From contig CAJJYX010000066.1 in NCBI GenBank assembly GCA_905197435.1, positions 1-15,435 of the forward strand: 15,435 bases of DNA. The letters run 5' to 3'. Each line of letters starts with the position of its first letter. Within the stretch, counting starts at the first letter, position 1. Position numbers and translations under genes: made by a program. Source of the stretch: an uncultured Bacteroides sp. GTDB taxonomy: Bacteria; Bacteroidota; Bacteroidia; Bacteroidales; Bacteroidaceae. The notes beneath the pieces were generated by a model. That model did no database searches. It was given only the letters and a program-made list of their open reading frames with translations, and was not told the origin of the DNA. Shown piece after piece: positions 1 to 7,596 of the stretch.

Positions 1-593
1 TCCGCCGCTTCAACGAGCTGTACGGCGAGACACTGGTGGAGCCCACGGCGCTGCTGCCCGATAACGCCGCCTGCCTGCGCCTGCCGGGAACGGACGGCAA
101 GGCCAAGATGAGCAAGAGTCTCGGCAACTGCATCTATCTTTCGGACTCTGCCGACGAGGTGCAGAAGAAGGTGAAGAGCATGTACACCGACCCCGACCAC
201 CTGCGTGTGCAAGACCCCGGTAAACTGGAGGGCAACACCGTATTCACTTACCTGGATGCCTTCTGCCGTCCCGAGCACTTCGGCCTCTATCTGCCCGAAT
301 ATCCGAATCTGGACGAGCTGAAAGCCCACTATCAGCGTGGCGGCCTGGGCGACATGAAGGTGAAGAAGTTCCTCAACGAAATCATGCAGGAAACACTGGA
401 GCCTATCCGCAACCGCCGCAAGGAATTCGAGAAAGACATTCCTGCCATCTACGACATGCTGAAGAAAGGTTGCGAAGTGGCCAGGGAAACGGCAGCCGCG
501 ACTTTGGATGATGTTCGCAAGGCTATGAAGATAAACTACTTTGACGATGCCGAACTGATTGCAGAACAAGTAAAGAAATTCGGCGGAGAATAA
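1..593 (+). CDS. trpS: Tryptophanyl-tRNA synthetase, C-terminal part (5' end outside window)
   Basis: Class I aminoacyl-tRNA synthetase that charges tRNA-Trp with tryptophan in the cytoplasm. The open frame runs in from the left edge (first full codon at base 3), giving 196 visible residues of a family usually near 330-360, so the N-terminal half with the HIGH-type motif is missing. The KMSKS adenylate-stabilising loop is intact at bases 105-119, followed by the TrpRS-typical stretch [14 protein letters not shown] and then [10 protein letters not shown], which separate TrpRS from TyrRS. The C-terminal part is the helical anticodon-binding region. The stop is TAA at 591-593. A GTG at base 36 is in frame but is internal, since the coding frame continues upstream of it. 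It is the only plus-strand gene here and converges on the OmpA-family gene, with a strong shared hairpin between them. Confidence 0.96.
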   Translation, partial: RRFNELYGETLVEPTALLPDNAACLRLPGTDGKAKMSKSLGNCIYLSDSADEVQKKVKSMYTDPDHLRVQDPGKLEGNTVFTYLDAFCRPEHFGLYLPEYPNLDELKAHYQRGGLGDMKVKKFLNEIMQETLEPIRNRRKEFEKDIPAIYDMLKKGCEVARETAAATLDDVRKAMKINYFDDAELIAEQVKKFGGE

Positions 594-605
594 GGAAGGG
601 AGTTA

Positions 606-680
606 TAAAAAAGAGAAGGCTGTATCAAAGCTCTGACAGAATGATATGTCTGTCAGAGTTTTGATACAGCCTTCTTGTTT
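606..680. terminator. Bidirectional intrinsic terminator between trpS and ompA-like gene
   Basis: Arms 615-639 and 650-674 pair over 25 bp with a single G-U wobble (630/659) and a 10-nt loop. On the minus strand the stem is followed by CTCTTTTTTATAA, a strong U-tract that would end the OmpA-family transcript. On the plus strand it is followed by TTGTTTCTTG, a weaker U-rich tract that would end trpS. The two genes are convergent, so one hairpin serving both is the natural reading. The stem is unusually long for a plain terminator. Confidence 0.85.
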
Positions 681-743
681 CTTGCAACTTGCAGCTACTT
701 GCTCGTTTCTTGCAGTTACTCGTAGCTCACAGTTCTTGCAGCT
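674..743. repeat. Degenerate 7-bp-phased repeat (CTTGCAN type) after the ompA-like gene
   Basis: From 674 the sequence falls into successive 7-bp units: CTTGTTT, CTTGCAA, CTTGCAG, CTACTTG, CTCGTTT, CTTGCAG (674-715). Register is then lost, but a further TTCTTGCAG appears at 733-741. It fills the space between the terminator stem and the OmpA-family stop codon, so it lies in that gene's 3' untranslated region. I see no ORF or RNA gene in it. The phasing is directly visible; origin and role are unknown. Confidence 0.5.
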
Positions 744-749
744 TATCTC

Positions 750-1943
750 CTAATTGGCTGATTTCACCAGTACCACACGGTTCAGAATCGGTTGTCCGAA
801 CTTATCGACACCACCGCCGGCATCAATCTTCAGACGGTCGGCAGAAATGCCGTATTGTTTTACCAATACATCGACTACGGCCTGTGCACGCTTCAAGCTC
901 AACTCTTTGTTGAATGCCGGCGTACCGGTTGCAGAGTCTGCATATCCGTTTACGGTGTAAGTGGCGTTCGGGAATTGTTTCATCTGGTCTGCCAGGTAAG
1001 ACAAGTTCATTGCCTCACGCGGAGAGACTTCGGCAGAACCTATCTTGAAGAATACAGTACGTGGCGCAATGTCCGGATCGGGAACAACCACTTCCGTCTC
1101 TGTAACTTCAGCCACCGGCCGGTTCTGTGCGGCAGTCAGTGCATTCTGCAATTGCAGGTTGGCAGCCCCCATCTCGGCAAGCTGTGCCTGCATGGCGGCC
1201 AGTTCTACCTGGGAAATCAACTGAGGCATCGGGCGACGGAATCCACGGGCGGGGAAACGGTATGTCAATCCTGCCGTTGCACTCAGCACACCGTCGTATC
1301 CATGATCGCCGCCAACTTCGCCATCAAACTTGTCTTCAACACCCATTATGCCCACTTCCAGGTTAATATCTATCGCATTCGAAATACGGAAGCGGTTGAT
1401 GAGACCTGCGTTTACGGCCAGAGCTTCGCGGTGAGGCTTTGTATAGTTGTGGGTAAACCCCGCACCTACATAAGGAATGATTTCATATACACGGTGCTGG
1501 TTGTATCCTCCGAAGAGCGCGTTCAGGTTGAACATCACGTCGCCGTGCAGGTTCATATAGTCGAAACGCTGCTTGTAGTAACCGTCCTTCATCTGAGCGC
1601 CTCTCACGTAGTCTGCGCCGGCATCATACGTATAGCCCCTTGCCTGAAGGCCGCTATATTGCAGACGCAACCCCAATCCGGGAGTAAACCACTTGCCGAC
1701 CGCAAAATTCAGCGTCGGGCTGATGCGTTTGCCAAAACTTCCTGCCTTATCATTATCCCCGAAAGTCGCCTCGGCACCACCGCCAATAGAGAAAAACCAG
1801 TTACTCCAGAACGGATTGGTGAGTACCTGATATTTGTCCTGAACCTGGATAACTCCAACTTCTTCCACAACTTCTGTCTTTTGTTGCGCCATGGCAACGG
1901 AAGACACACCGGCTAAAGCCAGTAACATTAGAATCTTTTTCAT
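750..1943 (-). CDS. OmpA-family outer membrane protein (beta-barrel plus peptidoglycan-binding domain)
   Basis: Predicted 397-residue outer membrane protein tying the outer membrane to peptidoglycan. Residues 1-19 are a clean signal peptide (MKKILMLLALAGVSSVAMA, then QQ). Residues about 45-230 have the alternating pattern of a barrel, ending in an aromatic strand AGLTYRFPARGF. A Gln/Ala-rich, possibly coiled linker (about 240-285) and an acidic Pro stretch lead to an OmpA-like C-terminal domain (about 295-395): VFFKIGSAEVS, GYADSATG, LSLKRAQAV and NRVVLV. Asp336 and Arg389 probably correspond to the two residues that bind diaminopimelate in OmpA domains. GYAD replaces the more common GHTD. 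The gene stands alone with its own probable promoter upstream and a strong terminator downstream, as expected for an abundant porin-like protein. The ATG start gives the signal peptide directly. Confidence 0.92.
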   Translation of the reverse strand: MKKILMLLALAGVSSVAMAQQKTEVVEEVGVIQVQDKYQVLTNPFWSNWFFSIGGGAEATFGDNDKAGSFGKRISPTLNFAVGKWFTPGLGLRLQYSGLQARGYTYDAGADYVRGAQMKDGYYKQRFDYMNLHGDVMFNLNALFGGYNQHRVYEIIPYVGAGFTHNYTKPHREALAVNAGLINRFRISNAIDINLEVGIMGVEDKFDGEVGGDHGYDGVLSATAGLTYRFPARGFRRPMPQLISQVELAAMQAQLAEMGAANLQLQNALTAAQNRPVAEVTETEVVVPDPDIAPRTVFFKIGSAEVSPREAMNLSYLADQMKQFPNATYTVNGYADSATGTPAFNKELSLKRAQAVVDVLVKQYGISADRLKIDAGGGVDKFGQPILNRVVLVKSAN

Positions 1944-2008
1944 ATACCTTAAAATAGTTAAGTGGTTAATTAAACTCTATATCATTCAAACTGACTAATT
2001 AACGCCAC

Positions 2009-2016
2009 CAAACCTA
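2009..2016 (-). promoter_or_regulatory. Probable Bacteroides-type -7 box (TAGGTTTG) for the ompA-like gene
   Basis: The minus strand reads TAGGTTTG, an exact match to the Bacteroides primary-sigma -7 consensus TAnnTTTG, 65 bp before the ATG. Transcription would start near 2000, leaving a leader of roughly 55-60 nt. I do not find a good TTTG -33 element at the usual 19-21 bp spacing, so the call rests on the -7 box and the position alone. Confidence 0.45.
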
Positions 2017-2030
2017 AAAGGTTCTGAATA

Positions 2031-2068
2031 TTTGTACTTTTTTCCACCCCGGCGCATTTTGTACTTTT
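2031..2068. repeat. Two direct copies of TTTGTACTTTT upstream of the ompA-like promoter
   Basis: The 11-mer TTTGTACTTTT occurs at 2031-2041 and again at 2058-2068, 27 bp start to start. Both lie just upstream of the -7 box of the OmpA-family gene (about positions -20 to -65). They could be a pair of regulator sites or remnants of an intergenic repeat. The second copy also forms part of the stem-loop at 2061-2095. Confidence 0.4.
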
Positions 2069-2095
2069 CTTTTGCCTCACTGCAAAAGAAGGTAC
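2061..2095. other. Stem-loop just past the mutL stop codon
   Basis: TTCTTTTGC (2067-2075) pairs perfectly with GCAAAAGAA (2082-2090) around a 6-nt loop. Outer GTAC/GTAC arms (2061-2064 and 2092-2095) extend the stem after a small internal asymmetry. It begins about 6 bp after the mutL stop, which suggests a 3'-end or mRNA-stabilising structure. There is no T-run after it on the mutL strand (A-rich instead), so it is not a textbook intrinsic terminator. Confidence 0.5.
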
Positions 2096-2101
2096 TCCGC
2101 C

Positions 2102-4009
2102 TTATTTGGAGAAAAGCTTTTCTATTTCATCTTCCTTAATCGTTGCCAACACCGTCCGGCCATCCGGAGTATAGTTGGGCGACGGGCATGCAAACAGATT
2201 ATCTACAAGAGCGGACATTTCTTCGTTGCTCAGCACTTGCCCGTAAACAATGGCTGCGGCACGTGCCAAGGTAGACGCAAGGATTGTCTGCACTTCCTCC
2301 TTAACATCATTCCCCTTTTCCATGGCGGTATGCACCATATTCCGGACCAAATCTACCGGGTTCAATCCCTCAATGCCCGAAGGTATGCCATTGATGGCAT
2401 AGCTGCCGCCACCCAACGGGCTCAAATCGAAACCCACTGCCGACAAATCTTCCAATATGCTTTCCAGTACGGCAGATTCCGAAGCCGGCAACTGGATAAT
2501 CTCAGGGAACAACACCCCCTGAGACACTCCCTGTTTCTGACGAATCTGATTCATATAGCGGTCGAACAGTACCCGGATATGCGCACGATGCTGGTCTATC
2601 AGCATCAGGCCCGATTTGACGGAAGTCAGGATAAAACGTCCCTTGAACTGGAAATGTTGCGCTCCCTTCTCTACCGCTGTCTCATTGCCGTAGAAAGAAG
2701 GACTATCCCCGGAAGGAACTGCCTCCTGAAGATAGGAAGCCCTCTCCTCTCTTGGAGCCTCACCGGCAGCCGCATCTTCATCAAAAGGTCTTTCCTCCAC
2801 CGGTTCGTTCATCCTGCTGGCTTTCTCCAAACCGGCATAAAGTCCCTCCCATTCCACTTTAGGGCGCGAGTAACTTCCCCCGTAGGAAGAAGCGGAGGAT
2901 GTCTTGAAGGGATTGAAGTCTGCATTATAATGTACCTTCGGAGGTTCTATCGGACGAGTCTGTTCAAATGCAGGAATATCCGGCATGTCTTCGGTATCGA
3001 AGTCAATGGTAGGTATGGCACTGAACTTGCCCAAAGACTCCTTGACTGCAGCCGCCAGAATCTGCCAGATGGCTTGCTCGTTCTCGAACTTTATCTCTGT
3101 CTTTGTCGGATGGATGTTTACATCGATATTGGCAGGGTCTACTTCGAAATAAATAAAATAGGAGATTTGCTCACCGGCGGGAATCAGTTGCTCATAAGCA
3201 TCCATCACGGCTTTGTGGAAATAAGGGTGACGCATATAACGGCCGTTCACGAAAAAGTACTGGTGTACCCCCTTCTTCCGTGATGTTTCCGGCTTGCCTA
3301 CAAAACCGGAAATCTTTATCATAGTGGTATCGACATCCACAGACAACAACTGCTGGTTCAACTTCTTTCCGAATACAGCCATGATGCGCTGCCGCAAGGG
3401 CATTACCGGGAGGTTGAACAACTCCGTATCATTGCTATACAGATAGAAAGCCACCTCAGGATGCACCAATGCTATACGCTCGAACTCCGTAAGGATATTG
3501 CTCAACTCCGTAGAGTTCGCCTTCAAGAATTTGCGCCGGGCAGGAACATTGAAGAACAGGTTCTTGATGGAAAAGTTGCTCCCTTTAGGACAGGAAACTG
3601 CCTCCTGGCTCTCTACTTTAGAACCGGCAATCAGCAACCATGTCCCCAGTTCTTCACCGGAGGGGCGTGTCTTCAGCTCCACCTCCGCCACCGCAGCAAT
3701 GGAAGCCAGTGCCTCTCCACGGAAGCCCATAGTGTGCAAGGCAAACAAATCGGCAGCCTCGCGTATCTTCGAAGTTGCATGGCGCTCAAAGGAAAGGCGT
3801 GCGTCTGTTTCAGACATACCCTTCCCGTCATCTATCACCTGGATGCAAGTCTTGCCCGCATCGGTAACCAACACATGTATTTCCCCGGCCTCGGCATCAA
3901 TTGCATTTTCCACCAATTCCTTCACTACGGACGCCGGACGCTGAATCACCTCTCCGGCAGCAATCTGATTGGCAACCGAATCGGGCAGCAAATGAATGAT
4001 ATCGCTCAT
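2102..4009 (-). CDS. mutL: DNA mismatch repair protein MutL
   Basis: A 635-residue GHKL ATPase that couples MutS mismatch recognition to downstream repair. The N-terminal ATPase motifs are complete: NQIAAGEV (14-21), [10 protein letters not shown] with Glu31 and Asn35 for catalysis and Mg binding, DDGKGM (60-65), and GFRGEAL (95-101). A transducer domain follows (to about 330), then a variable linker (about 340-440), then the C-terminal dimerisation domain. The position of the DQHAxxExxxxE endonuclease motif reads [12 protein letters not shown] (472-483), and the end reads [11 protein letters not shown] (608-618), so the metal-site motifs differ from the PMS2/Bacillus consensus. The start is fixed by the conserved [17 protein letters not shown] opening. 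It is the last gene of the envelope operon, separated from the preceding gene by a 169-bp gap filled with heptad repeats. Confidence 0.97.
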   Translation of the reverse strand: MSDIIHLLPDSVANQIAAGEVIQRPASVVKELVENAIDAEAGEIHVLVTDAGKTCIQVIDDGKGMSETDARLSFERHATSKIREAADLFALHTMGFRGEALASIAAVAEVELKTRPSGEELGTWLLIAGSKVESQEAVSCPKGSNFSIKNLFFNVPARRKFLKANSTELSNILTEFERIALVHPEVAFYLYSNDTELFNLPVMPLRQRIMAVFGKKLNQQLLSVDVDTTMIKISGFVGKPETSRKKGVHQYFFVNGRYMRHPYFHKAVMDAYEQLIPAGEQISYFIYFEVDPANIDVNIHPTKTEIKFENEQAIWQILAAAVKESLGKFSAIPTIDFDTEDMPDIPAFEQTRPIEPPKVHYNADFNPFKTSSASSYGGSYSRPKVEWEGLYAGLEKASRMNEPVEERPFDEDAAAGEAPREERASYLQEAVPSGDSPSFYGNETAVEKGAQHFQFKGRFILTSVKSGLMLIDQHRAHIRVLFDRYMNQIRQKQGVSQGVLFPEIIQLPASESAVLESILEDLSAVGFDLSPLGGGSYAINGIPSGIEGLNPVDLVRNMVHTAMEKGNDVKEEVQTILASTLARAAAIVYGQVLSNEEMSALVDNLFACPSPNYTPDGRTVLATIKEDEIEKLFSK

Positions 4010-4022
4010 GATAATGTTTAAT

Positions 4023-4174
4023 GATTAGGGATTAAGGATTAGTGATTAACGATTAGGGATTAGGGATTAACGATTAGGGATTAATTAGGAGAGGTGAATA
4101 ACACACTACTACCGATGAGCATATCGCCCGCCATTAATCACTAATCGTTAATCCTTAATCACTAATCATTAACC
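4023..4174. repeat. Heptad tandem arrays in inverted orientation upstream of mutL
   Basis: The left arm (4023-4085) is nine contiguous 7-bp units of the form GATTARN (GATTAGG, GATTAAG, GATTAGT, GATTAAC, GATTAGG, GATTAGG, GATTAAC, GATTAGG, GATTAAT). The right arm (4133-4174) is six units of the reverse complement (ATTAATC, ACTAATC, GTTAATC, CTTAATC, ACTAATC, and a variant ATTAACC). A 47-bp unique spacer (4086-4132) separates them. About 40 bp of the arms can pair almost continuously, the left arm carrying about three extra units. The structure fills nearly all of the gap between the 96-residue gene and mutL and ends about 13 bp before the mutL ATG. No ORF or RNA gene is seen in it, and no TAnnTTTG promoter box. 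Confidence 0.85.
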
Positions 4175-4178
4175 ACTA

Positions 4179-4469
4179 TTAAATGATTCCACTGCTGATG
4201 GCATACCACAGATAAAACAACACAGCAATGACAACAAGGATTATTCCCAAATGCATCGGTTTGCGACCGCTCTCTTTGCGGCGCTTCAAGTGGGTTGTCC
4301 CCTCTATGAATTTGCCCCGGATGTCTTCGGGCGAGAACTCCTTTTCCGGCAGCATGCCCAGGTCACGTTTGGCGTTTTCTTCCATCTTCGCCAACTTCTC
4401 TTTCCGCTCATCTACATAGATGTAGGTATGATTGAAGCCACGAGGCTTCCGCATTGCAAACATTCCCAT
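4179..4469 (-). CDS. Small tail-anchored membrane protein of unknown function
   Basis: I do not recognise a named family for this 96-residue protein. Residues 1-70 are hydrophilic and strongly charged, with a basic start (MRKPRGFNHTYIYVDERKEKL across 6-26), a likely helical charged stretch to about 37, and a basic run KRRKESGRK at 62-70. Residues about 73-94 form one hydrophobic membrane segment close to the C-terminus. No signal peptide is present, and the positive-inside rule puts the N-terminal domain in the cytoplasm, so it looks tail-anchored in the inner membrane. Its ATG lies 4 bp after the OstA-like stop codon, implying translational coupling. In-frame ATGs at residues 3 and 6 are alternatives. 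Sitting between an LPS-transport-like gene and mutL, an envelope role is the reasonable guess, not a demonstrated one. Confidence 0.82.
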   Translation of the reverse strand: MGMFAMRKPRGFNHTYIYVDERKEKLAKMEENAKRDLGMLPEKEFSPEDIRGKFIEGTTHLKRRKESGRKPMHLGIILVVIAVLFYLWYAISSGII

Positions 4470-4473
4470 GACA

Positions 4474-6192
4474 CTACTTATTATTTCGTTTAATATGCAT
4501 ATTCTTTGGCGAAGTTACGGGTTTCCGGTCACTTTTCTTCAAGACTTCACCAGCTTTTTTAGCTCTCCACTCAAAGATGTCCTCCTTGTTGAGCGGACGG
4601 ATGTAATCGAACCAGACGAAGGAAGGCAGCCTGCTCTTATCAGACGGTATCTGGTCCAAAGGATAAGCCGTACCGGTAGTCTTTCCAACAAAGACTCCAC
4701 GTTCCATCTTTCTCTCCTTCAAATACATCTTCAAGAGTCCTCCTTCCGAATAGTTCATCATAATCAACGAACTGTCCTTCTCCTCCACCGGATAATACAC
4801 TACCAGCACATTGCCGTTCACCTCCACCAGGCGCATGTCCCCATCTATGAAGAAAGCTTTCATCTCTTTACCGGATACTTGGTTATAGTGGATGCTGTCC
4901 TTCCTCTCTACCGTCAGGGCTTGGTTAATGATATGCGCCCAGTCGATAGTACTGTCGTTCATATAGATTTTAATCTCCTCGCCCAACAACTGCTGCTCTC
5001 CATGCCACAAGATAGGATCGGTGTACATTGTCATGCAAGAGTCCTTGGAATTATATACCAACGAATCGCATACAGCCTGCACATCCGTGCGATAAGCACG
5101 CACCTTATGATAAGCACGCATCTCACGGTACATGGAGTCGGTATCCATATTGTAAGTAACCAGCCGCAAGGTATCACCGTGCATGAACAAGCTGTCGCCT
5201 TGCGAATAATCGATGGCCACGGCACGCTTGGTTGCCACGGCACTTCCGGTCAGTTCGTTGTAGAAGCAGTAATCACCGGTCAGCATGTTCCGGTTGACTG
5301 TATCATTCATCTGTACGTTGTCAAACGCTTCACCGTATCCCAATATGCGGTCGTAGAAAAGGCTGTCGCCGGTCAGTTTCTTACCGCCATTGGTCAGCAC
5401 GGAGCGATCGAGCAGCTCTGCCTGCTCGGTAGTCGTGTTGTACTCGCCACGTTCGGAGTAGATATGGTTCTGGTCACTCACAATATCGGAAGGGCCTAAA
5501 ATGGTGGCAATCTTGGTGGCAGTGCTATACTTCAAGGTGTCCGAAGTCAATACAAACTTCGGATTGACCAGTTTCACGTCGTGGTTGAAGACGGCCAGTT
5601 TGGTAGCGGGACTATATTCCCCCCACTCGGAGGTCAGCACATTCTCTTCATCGGTCAGCGTGCCACCTTCAAAGTAATAGCCCAAATCGTACAGACGGTC
5701 GTAGTTCAAGCTGTCGGTGGTCAGTACCGTATTGCGGTTTATCATACGTACATTCTCACGCAGCATAGCCAACTGCGACATGCCGTCATAGTACAGGTAG
5801 TCTCCATAGATAAACAAGGTATCACCCTGCTCCATACGCACATTACCAAATGCTTCCACAGAGTTTATCTTTTCGAATATCAGTGCACTGTCACAGAACA
5901 TGTACATACTGTCATGCTTCATCTTCACCGAACCGATGAGTACCTGCACATCAGGGCGCAACTGTTTGTCGGCCTGCGCCTCATCGGCATACAACAAATC
6001 CACACGTGTCTTCTTCTTTTCCGGCGTCTCCGTCTTTTTCTGTTCAATCGGGTTCGCTTTCTTCTCCGGTGCAGAAGGATTTTTCTTTTTGTCCTGAGCA
6101 CTCAGCAGACAGATGCCAAACAAGCATAGAATACCTACCAGGAGGTATCTATGCTTGCTCAGGAAATGTTTTCTTGTATTCTTCTTTTGCAT
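4474..6192 (-). CDS. OstA/LptA-like periplasmic protein (OstA_2 type)
   Basis: This 572-residue protein has an N-terminal signal sequence (hydrophobic core about 16-31, likely cleavage after LLSA at 32) and then a Lys/Pro-rich linker (34-62). The rest is repeated beta-rich OstA motifs: units such as DSLNYD, GGTLTDEENVLTSEWGEY, VNPKFVLTSDTLKY, SERGEYNTTTEQAEL and LTGDSLFYD recur every 40 or so residues to about 400. OstA/LptA domains form beta-jellyrolls that carry LPS across the periplasm, and this family is the Bacteroidetes relative. It is far longer than E. coli LptA (185) and has no LptD barrel, so it is a multi-unit periplasmic bridge or a related scaffold. The C-terminal part (about 400-572) is less repetitive. 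It follows the SurA-like gene by 26 bp and is tightly coupled to the next gene, supporting co-expression for envelope assembly. Confidence 0.85.
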   Translation of the reverse strand: MQKKNTRKHFLSKHRYLLVGILCLFGICLLSAQDKKKNPSAPEKKANPIEQKKTETPEKKKTRVDLLYADEAQADKQLRPDVQVLIGSVKMKHDSMYMFCDSALIFEKINSVEAFGNVRMEQGDTLFIYGDYLYYDGMSQLAMLRENVRMINRNTVLTTDSLNYDRLYDLGYYFEGGTLTDEENVLTSEWGEYSPATKLAVFNHDVKLVNPKFVLTSDTLKYSTATKIATILGPSDIVSDQNHIYSERGEYNTTTEQAELLDRSVLTNGGKKLTGDSLFYDRILGYGEAFDNVQMNDTVNRNMLTGDYCFYNELTGSAVATKRAVAIDYSQGDSLFMHGDTLRLVTYNMDTDSMYREMRAYHKVRAYRTDVQAVCDSLVYNSKDSCMTMYTDPILWHGEQQLLGEEIKIYMNDSTIDWAHIINQALTVERKDSIHYNQVSGKEMKAFFIDGDMRLVEVNGNVLVVYYPVEEKDSSLIMMNYSEGGLLKMYLKERKMERGVFVGKTTGTAYPLDQIPSDKSRLPSFVWFDYIRPLNKEDIFEWRAKKAGEVLKKSDRKPVTSPKNMHIKRNNK

Positions 6193-6218
6193 ACAAATCT
6201 ATGTAAATCCCCTCTGAA

Positions 6219-7586
6219 TCATTCTTTGATCCAACCGGGATACTTGAATGTACAGTTATTCTTCCAGCTATCCTTGATACGGACGTACGTGTGCTTCTGT
6301 TTCTCACGAATCCACTTGTCCAGCACCTCGTCACGGCGTTTCTCCAACACAATCTCTTTCAGGTTCTGATAGTCATCGGCAATGGTAGCCTTGTGTCCCG
6401 CCGTACGGCTCTTCAACTTCACAATCACACACTCTTCCTTTCCGGTCTTCTGCGGAATCATAGTGAAAGCTTCGGATATTTCACCCACTTTCATCTTATC
6501 CACCACTTTGGCTATCTCAGGGGGAAGTTCCTGCATCTCGAATCTGGAAGTGTTCGTATTGGGGTTAGGCAACAAGCCGTGGTTATTACGCGTATCCTTG
6601 TCCTGCGAAAGCACGGAAGCAGCTTCCTCGAAAGAGAACTTATTATTACGGATGTCATCGGCAATGGAGTCCAGACGGGCACAACCGGCTACCAGAGCCT
6701 CTTCCGGGATATGCGGTTTCAACAGGATATGGCGTGTCTTGATGCGGTCACCACGTTTCTCTATCAACTGAATGATATGGAAGCCATATTCAGATTCTAC
6801 TATTTTAGAAACTTTACTGGGGTCCTGCAGATTGAAAGCCACATTGGCATAGGCAGGATCCAGCATACCACGTCCCGAGAACTCAATCTCACCACCGCGT
6901 ATGGCCGAACCACGGTCCTCGGAATACATACGAGCCAACATGGAGAAGCTTTCGCCCTTGTTGACACGGTCGGTATACTCACGCAAACGTCTCTTTACAT
7001 CTTCTATCTCCTCCAAAGGAATCTTGGGTTGCAGGGTGATGATCTGCACCTCCACCTGAGTAGGAATATAAGGGATGCTGTCCTGCGGCAAATCTTTGAA
7101 GTAACGGCGTACTTCAGCCGGAGTAATCTTAATCTCACCGACCAGTTTCTGCTGCATCTTCTGGACCTTCAGTCCCTCACGGGCATTCTCGCGCAGCGTT
7201 TCACGAATCTGACTGGAAGTCTTATTGAAGTATTCCTCCATTTTCTCGCGCGAGCCAATGTTGGCGATATACATGTTCGTCATATAGTCCACACGTTGGA
7301 TTACCTCGCTCTCGGATACCTCGATACTGTCAAGGGCAGCCTGATGAAGATACAGTTTCTGCACGGCTATTTCCTCCGGTATCGCGCAATAAGGGTCACG
7401 GTCAAATTTGCGTCCTTCATACAATGCACTCATATGTGCCTCTTCCACTTCGGACTTCAATATAGCCTCGTCACCTACAACCCAAACTACCTCGTCAATC
7501 ACGTTGTCTTGTCCATAAACGGCAGAACCGGCTAATAGCGTCAAGGCAAATAAAATTACAAACTTAAAGTTCATACACTGTTTCAT
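6219..7586 (-). CDS. surA: SurA-like periplasmic chaperone with two parvulin PPIase domains
   Basis: A 455-residue periplasmic protein of SurA architecture. The signal peptide ends near AVYG at 25. A SurA N-terminal chaperone domain follows (about 27-165; VVWVVGDEAILKSEV is the characteristic opening). Parvulin domain 1 spans about 177-277 (TQVEVQIITLQP, SFSMLARMYSED, GGEIEFSGRGMLDP, EYGFHIIQL). Parvulin domain 2 spans about 282-392 (IKTRHILLKP, SFEEAASVLSQD, GLLPNPN). A C-terminal helix completes the chaperone module. SurA guides unfolded outer membrane proteins to the BAM complex and isomerises prolyl bonds. The ATG is 10 bp after the upstream stop; a second in-frame ATG at residue 5 gives an equally good signal peptide. 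It is the third of three SurA/PPIase-related genes in a row and precedes the OstA-like gene. E. coli has the related surA-lptD neighbourhood. Confidence 0.9.
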   Translation of the reverse strand: MKQCMNFKFVILFALTLLAGSAVYGQDNVIDEVVWVVGDEAILKSEVEEAHMSALYEGRKFDRDPYCAIPEEIAVQKLYLHQAALDSIEVSESEVIQRVDYMTNMYIANIGSREKMEEYFNKTSSQIRETLRENAREGLKVQKMQQKLVGEIKITPAEVRRYFKDLPQDSIPYIPTQVEVQIITLQPKIPLEEIEDVKRRLREYTDRVNKGESFSMLARMYSEDRGSAIRGGEIEFSGRGMLDPAYANVAFNLQDPSKVSKIVESEYGFHIIQLIEKRGDRIKTRHILLKPHIPEEALVAGCARLDSIADDIRNNKFSFEEAASVLSQDKDTRNNHGLLPNPNTNTSRFEMQELPPEIAKVVDKMKVGEISEAFTMIPQKTGKEECVIVKLKSRTAGHKATIADDYQNLKEIVLEKRRDEVLDKWIREKQKHTYVRIKDSWKNNCTFKYPGWIKE

Positions 7587-7596
7587 TCTTGGTGTC

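Noticed and set aside
792..1916. Long open frame (374 codons) on the plus strand across the ompA-like gene
   Set aside because: It is fully antisense to a gene with a signal peptide and OmpA domain. Its translation is rich in Cys/His/Arg with no domain, so it is a codon-composition shadow.
2072..3283. Long open frame (403 codons) on the plus strand inside mutL
   Set aside because: Antisense to the conserved MutL coding region, with no recognisable motifs and no promoter or ribosome site.
4023..4174. CRISPR array
   Set aside because: Units are 7 bp with no spacers between them, and the two arrays are inverted relative to each other. No cas genes are nearby.
4010..4178. Transposable element or MITE between the 96-residue gene and mutL
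   Set aside because: There are inverted arms, but they are made of tandem heptads of unequal number. No flanking target duplication and no transposase are visible.
6291..7535. Long open frame (414 codons) on the plus strand across the SurA-like gene
   Set aside because: Antisense to a two-parvulin protein, with low-complexity His/Leu-rich translation and no family features.
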